64,000 nt of DNA from Formicarius rufipectus (lineage: Eukaryota; Chordata; Aves; Passeriformes; Formicariidae): contig VXAU01004944.1 of the NCBI GenBank assembly GCA_013399695.1, positions 248,001 to 312,000 on the forward strand, given 5' to 3'. The position numbers were made by a program, and so were the translations under genes. Each line of letters starts with the position of its first letter. Positions within the stretch are counted from its first letter, which is position 1. Below the pieces are notes generated by a model, which did not search any database, was not told the origin of the DNA, and was given only the letters and a program-made list of their open reading frames with translations. This document shows, piece by piece, positions 62,101-64,000 of the stretch.

Positions 62101-63358
62101 ATCAGAGAATCCAAGGAATCAGAGAAACCCACAAACATAACAACATGAGAATGGGAAATGAACACATACTCTTCAGACATGCAAATTTAACCAAAAGCTT
62201 CTGCTTATTTTTGGAAATTAATGCAATTACTCTTTGACAGAATATGTACACAAAAATAAGTGAAAATATTATATGGTATGATAAAATGCCATGTCTCAAA
62301 CTGGTTTAAAAGTTTGAAAAATCTTATAACTCAACTTTCATGATATCACTTATATTTTGTCTTTACTTATCATTCAAATTACTTATACAAAGGAAAGGTT
62401 TGAAGACACACTTTAATGCTTTATACTTTTTCACTTAACCACTGAAGCACAGTAAATAATGAAAAAATATTTTTATAATAAAGATTGAAAAGCTGCTGAA
62501 GCCTAGCTTGGCAGGGGAACACATATGTACAATATGACTCTAGATAAATGTATATGCTCCTTCTAGAATCTAAAAATACGAAACAGTAAATAACACCAAA
62601 TACTTTCCCCCAAAATTCCAAAATTGAAGTTGTTCCTATTCAAAATATCTGTTATCAAGTCAATGTTTACCACATACTTAACGACATGAGATGCTTTGTA
62701 TATTTAGGAGGTTTTCTGACTATGCCATTAGAGAACAAATAAAAGCATAAACATATTCTCATTGGGGAGTAGGGGGGGAAGTTTTCCTAACAGCTAACAT
62801 TCATCCTCTCAAAAAATAATGAATGACTCGAACAAACAAACCAATCACCAAACAAATCCAAGAACCAAGAAACACAGACTTCATTTCTTTTCAAAAGAAA
62901 AATACATGGTGTTGAATTGAGTAAACTTGGACATCTGCACACAACCATCAGGAAGAAGCTTTGCAGAGACAGTAAATTCCCACTGAAGTACTTTACTAAG
63001 GATTTCTTTACCAAGACTCTGGCCACATGAAAGAAGGAGGAAAAGAAGAAAGAGGAGTATTTCAGGAATCCAACTTGGTTTCCTAACTTGATACCTCAAA
63101 TCCTACTTGATTATACCAGTGGTGCCTAACCATGCATCTGGCAAGCTACACAGCTTTTTGTGCCACCAGAGGAGAACTGCAGGCTTTTGCCCAAAAAAGC
63201 CTGCAGGAAATGAGCTACGGAAGAAATGGACGTGGAGAGGGAACAGATAATTAAGACTTTAACTGACCATTCTGAGTCTCAGGAGTGAGGAACAGGCCAG
63301 ACAACTACAGTAGCAGCAACCCACTACTAAGTGGACAGTCACCTCACTCTGTCAGGAT
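62101..63358. other. 1.3 kb intron with one strong hairpin
   Basis: Nothing recognised apart from the hairpin at 63177-63206 and a G-rich run at 62763-62778. Small minus frames at 62102-63099 lack support. Confidence 0.55.
63177..63206. repeat. Perfect 12-bp hairpin
   Basis: Arms CTGCAGGCTTTT (63177-63188) and AAAAGCCTGCAG (63195-63206) are perfectly complementary with a GCCCAA loop. It is palindromic, so it would fold in RNA from either strand. No adjoining repeat was recognised, and the stem is shorter than a typical microRNA precursor. Confidence 0.85.
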
Positions 63359-63412
63359 ATCACAAAATAATTAAAATTGAAAGGAGATCTGGAGATTATC
63401 TAGTCCAACCTG
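63359..63412 (-). mobile_element. CR1 LINE 3' terminal fragment
   Basis: ATCACAAAATAATTAAAATT, GAAAGGAGATCTGGAGATTA and TCTAGTCCAACC match the reverse complement of a CR1 3' terminus. Only about 54 bases are recognisable. Confidence 0.7.
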
Positions 63413-64000
63413 AAGACATATTGAGTGGAACACAGGCACCCAAGAATGAGCCTCAAGGAAGCTAGAATTTCTTTCAGTGGGCATTAGGAACTGCAAGTGG
63501 TGGATTAAACACCTCTGTCCCATATTTTCAAGACCATGGAAGTCCATGATAACTGAATAAACCCTCATGTACATTATTCTGTGCCATACTTCCCAGGTAG
63601 CAGGGCTGCAAAGAGAGAAAGGGATTAACAAGGTGATGTATACTTCACCTTAAGAGGTTGACATTAACAGCTGAACATGCACTATATACCTCTTTATTTA
63701 ATGGAATAAAAGGAAAGTTTTGTGTTCCTTGACAGAAAAAGGCTGACTTGCCCTGTAGTAATAAAACTTAACTAAAGCTATGCTTGACTGATGTAAGTCA
63801 ACAAAAATAAGACTTTTCAAATGTGTTTCTTTTTCTATATATAGAAAATGAAAGCTCAATTGCTGCTGAGCTTAGTACTTCTCCAATACAAAGTTTATCA
63901 CTTTACCCAGTATTCTGAATGTAAGTAATCCCTCAATTAAATATGCATTAAGTCACTAGCATTTTACTGTTAATACAAAGTCTCTTAAATTCATCTTTGT
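63413..64000. other. 0.6 kb at window edge, nothing recognised
   Basis: AT-rich. The minus frame 63371-63631 overlaps the CR1 end and has no domain similarity. Confidence 0.5.

Larger units (their letters stand above)
54112..64000 (-). other. PPFIA2 intron or 5' region upstream of the first coding exon
   Basis: This lies upstream of the coding exon on the minus strand. If the acceptor call is right it is intronic, with the promoter and leader exon beyond 64000. No CpG-island-like sequence or other promoter signature was seen in it. It carries the largest CR1 of the window and a GC-richer unclassified block. Confidence 0.65.

Noticed and set aside
1..64000. CRISPR arrays, operons, riboswitches or prokaryotic signals
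   Set aside because: No regularly spaced direct repeats or bacterial gene organisation; the sequence is clearly vertebrate intronic DNA.

Overview
This window looks like part of a bird genome, most likely a passerine. It is AT-rich, has very large introns, and its recognisable repeats are almost all CR1 LINEs with avian 3' ends (tails of the ATTCTATG / ATTCTGTG type). One insertion at 36794-36960 is a tRNA-Ile-derived SINE with a CR1 tail, the structure I know as TguSINE1 of passerines. There is no bacterial, organellar or intact viral gene content.

The only host coding sequence I can support is one exon on the minus strand, 53861-54109 (83 codons). It encodes the N-terminus of a liprin-alpha and matches PPFIA2 best. 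It ends in phase 0 at a clean splice donor and is preceded by a plausible acceptor two bases before the ATG. Everything from 1 to 53860 is then the following intron (longer than 53.8 kb and running out of the window). Everything from 54112 to 64000 is upstream intron or 5' region (at least 9.9 kb). No second PPFIA2 exon was recognised.

Layout in rising coordinates: a converging CR1 pair (2210-2790); a long unannotated AT-rich stretch with one CR1 end (11881) to 22950; CR1 pieces at 22953, 24247 and 27641; A/C-rich low-complexity DNA next to a probable solo LTR (29854-30459, terminal TG..CA, near-identical 6-bp target duplication); a 1.2-kb CR1 carrying the nested SINE (36621-37808); CR1 pieces at 43605 and 45363; a G/T tract (47124); a 1.6-kb CR1 with wrecked reverse transcriptase (48190-49781) and another CR1 end (50113); a pyrimidine-rich kilobase (51121-52320); a possible ancient inverted-repeat element (53623); the PPFIA2 exon; a GC-richer unclassified block (54841-56180) with faint resemblance to a Harbinger-type transposase; a 2.9-kb CR1 retaining most of ORF2 but with dead catalytic sites (56864-59735); then mostly plain sequence with A/C tracts, two short CR1 ends and a perfect 12-bp hairpin.

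There is no operon-like cooperation here: one neuronal scaffold gene hosts a set of decayed retroelements. I did not find a convincing new biological system. The most interesting items are the SINE nested in a CR1 with the same tail, the transposase-like block, the probable solo LTR, the pyrimidine-rich domain and several perfect hairpins with no obvious origin. Subfamily names come from memory of consensus motifs, not from a database search.
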